NCBI GenBank assembly: GCA_013298765.1
Contig: JAAFJA010000001.1
Location: 310,001-374,000, forward strand
Source: Betaproteobacteria bacterium
GTDB lineage: Bacteria; Pseudomonadota; Gammaproteobacteria; Burkholderiales; Casimicrobiaceae
Direction of reading: 5' to 3'
Length of the DNA: 64,000 nt
This document shows, piece after piece, positions 63,176 to 64,000 of the stretch (its first letter is position 1; every line of letters begins with the position of its first letter). The notes below the pieces were generated by a model. The model saw nothing but the letters and a program-made list of their open reading frames with translations, had not been told where the DNA came from and searched no databases. A program made the translations under genes and the position numbers.

Positions 63176-64000
63176 TTAACGGAGTAACAGCCAAGTAAGG
63201 AAGGCGAGAATCCCCGCCATCATCACGAAGGCATAGTGATAGATGTAGCCTGTCTGCATATGGCGTAACAACCCTGCGAGCAAACCCACGCCGTTGGCCG
63301 ATCCATTGACGATCGCTCCGTCGATCACGGCGCGATCGCCGAACTTAAATAAGTTTTCTCCAAGCTTGCGCGCACCGCCCGCGAAGAAGAATTCGTTGAA
63401 GCGATCAAAGTAGTATTTCTCTTCGAGCACTTTGACCACGCCACTGAACTGTTGGCGCAATTTCGCAGGCAACGCTGGGTTGACGATGTAGAGGTAATAC
63501 GAAAGCGCAACGCCTGCCATCGCGAGCCAGAACGGCGCCGTCATGAAGCCGTGAACCGCCATCGAAATCCAGGAGTAGCCATGCTCACGCAGCGCGGCGA
63601 GTGTGTCGTTTGCGGCGGCAACGGTGATGATTTCTTTTCCGGTTGGGCCGACGGAGCCAAACCAATTTTTGATAATGGCTGGCTCAAACATAAACGCGCC
63701 AAGAATTGCGGACGGAATCGCGAGCAACACGAGAGGGAGCGTGACGACCCAAGGCGATTCGTGCGGTTTGCCGCTATGCCCATGACCGTGGTCGTCGTGA
63801 TGATGGTCATCGTGCGGCGCCTCGTCAAAGCGCTCTTTCCCATGGAACACGAGGAAATACATACGGAACGAATAGAACGCGGTGACGAATACGCCCAGGA
63901 CGACGGCGATGTAGGCGTAGGTCGAACCGAAAATCTTGCTGTGACTTGCGGCAACGATGATCGAGTCTTTCGAATAGAAGCCCGAAAGGAACGGGAAACC
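63176..64000 (-). CDS. nuoL: NADH-quinone oxidoreductase subunit L, C-terminal part
   Basis: C-terminal 274 codons; the gene continues past the right edge. The visible part starts GFPFLSGFYSKDSIIVAA and contains AFYSFRMYFLVFHGKERFDE, a His/Asp-rich loop (DDHHHDDHGHGHSGKPHESP) and the long lateral helix region before the final membrane segment. The His-rich loop is a common insertion in proteobacterial NuoL. 29 bases upstream of nuoM. Confidence 0.95.
   Translation of the reverse strand, partial: GFPFLSGFYSKDSIIVAASHSKIFGSTYAYIAVVLGVFVTAFYSFRMYFLVFHGKERFDEAPHDDHHHDDHGHGHSGKPHESPWVVTLPLVLLAIPSAILGAFMFEPAIIKNWFGSVGPTGKEIITVAAANDTLAALREHGYSWISMAVHGFMTAPFWLAMAGVALSYYLYIVNPALPAKLRQQFSGVVKVLEEKYYFDRFNEFFFAGGARKLGENLFKFGDRAVIDGAIVNGSANGVGLLAGLLRHMQTGYIYHYAFVMMAGILAFLTWLLLR

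Noticed and set aside
1-64000. CRISPR array, tRNA or rRNA genes
   Set aside because: No regular direct repeats with spacers, no TPsiC-like GGTTCRANYCC segment in a gap, and no rRNA sequence recognised.

Overview
The window reads as chromosome of a betaproteobacterium, most likely Burkholderiales or a close relative. The support is gene order: yhdP divergent from glnE; ilvE followed by a zf-CHCC protein; nrdR-ribD-ribE; orn / M48 protease / phhB / rsgA; and nuoL-nuoM-nuoN. No lineage marker such as rRNA is present, so the assignment stays at class level. There are no tRNA or rRNA genes, no CRISPR array and no intact insertion sequence.

Layout. 1-11.2 kb: partial yhdP, glnE, a DUF3455 protein, a MarR regulator with two palindromic operators, ilvE, a zinc-finger protein, an exported methyltransferase and an OmpA-type protein. 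11.3-13.6 kb: a LysR regulator divergent from a gst / tautomerase / NTF2-like operon. 13.7-18 kb: LPS genes (heptosyltransferase waaC, DUF4254, a second GT9 enzyme, an O-antigen-ligase-type membrane protein). 18-25.3 kb: a long minus-strand riboflavin block, ribBA-ribH-nusB-thiL-pgpA-pncC-nrdR-ribD-ribE. 25.5-31 kb: a spermidine-synthase-like protein, a dipeptide-type ABC transporter without its binding protein, and a quinone oxidoreductase. 31-40.9 kb: bfr/bfd, an M81 MlrC-type protein, an acyltransferase, a small membrane protein, Nudix-orn, M48 protease, phhB and rsgA. 41.2-48.4 kb: a heavy-metal RND efflux operon with three extra small periplasmic proteins. 48.6-51.5 kb: a glutamine-synthetase-like / Rieske oxygenase pair. 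51.6-57.7 kb: a six-gene operon. 58.4-64 kb: gabD, then nuoN, nuoM and partial nuoL.

The most interesting region is the six-gene minus-strand operon at 51581-57690. It encodes a class I amidotransferase-like hydrolase, an ATP-grasp/phosphohistidine kinase, a SAM methyltransferase, a CTP-type nucleotidyltransferase, an APS-kinase-like enzyme and a sulfotransferase-fold protein. The set matches, enzyme for enzyme, the Campylobacter jejuni phosphoramidate pathway: glutamine kinase Cj1418, cytidylyltransferase Cj1416, gamma-glutamyl hydrolase Cj1417 and CDP-phosphoramidate kinase Cj1415, plus methyltransferases. No capsule or PEP mutase gene is adjacent. I infer a phosphoramidate-forming pathway in which the sulfotransferase-like protein may take the final 3'-phospho-CDP-phosphoramidate donor.

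A second new pattern is a dispersed intergenic element found about eleven times between 6.4 and 48.6 kb. It consists of GGGCTA, then 43 or 44 variable, mostly AT-rich bases, then TAGCCC. Often a third complementary arm lies 9-12 bases outside, so two alternative hairpins are possible. Two other repeat types are present: a REP-like inverted pair upstream of phhB, and a GC-rich repeat that forms the last 38 codons of the Rieske oxygenase gene.
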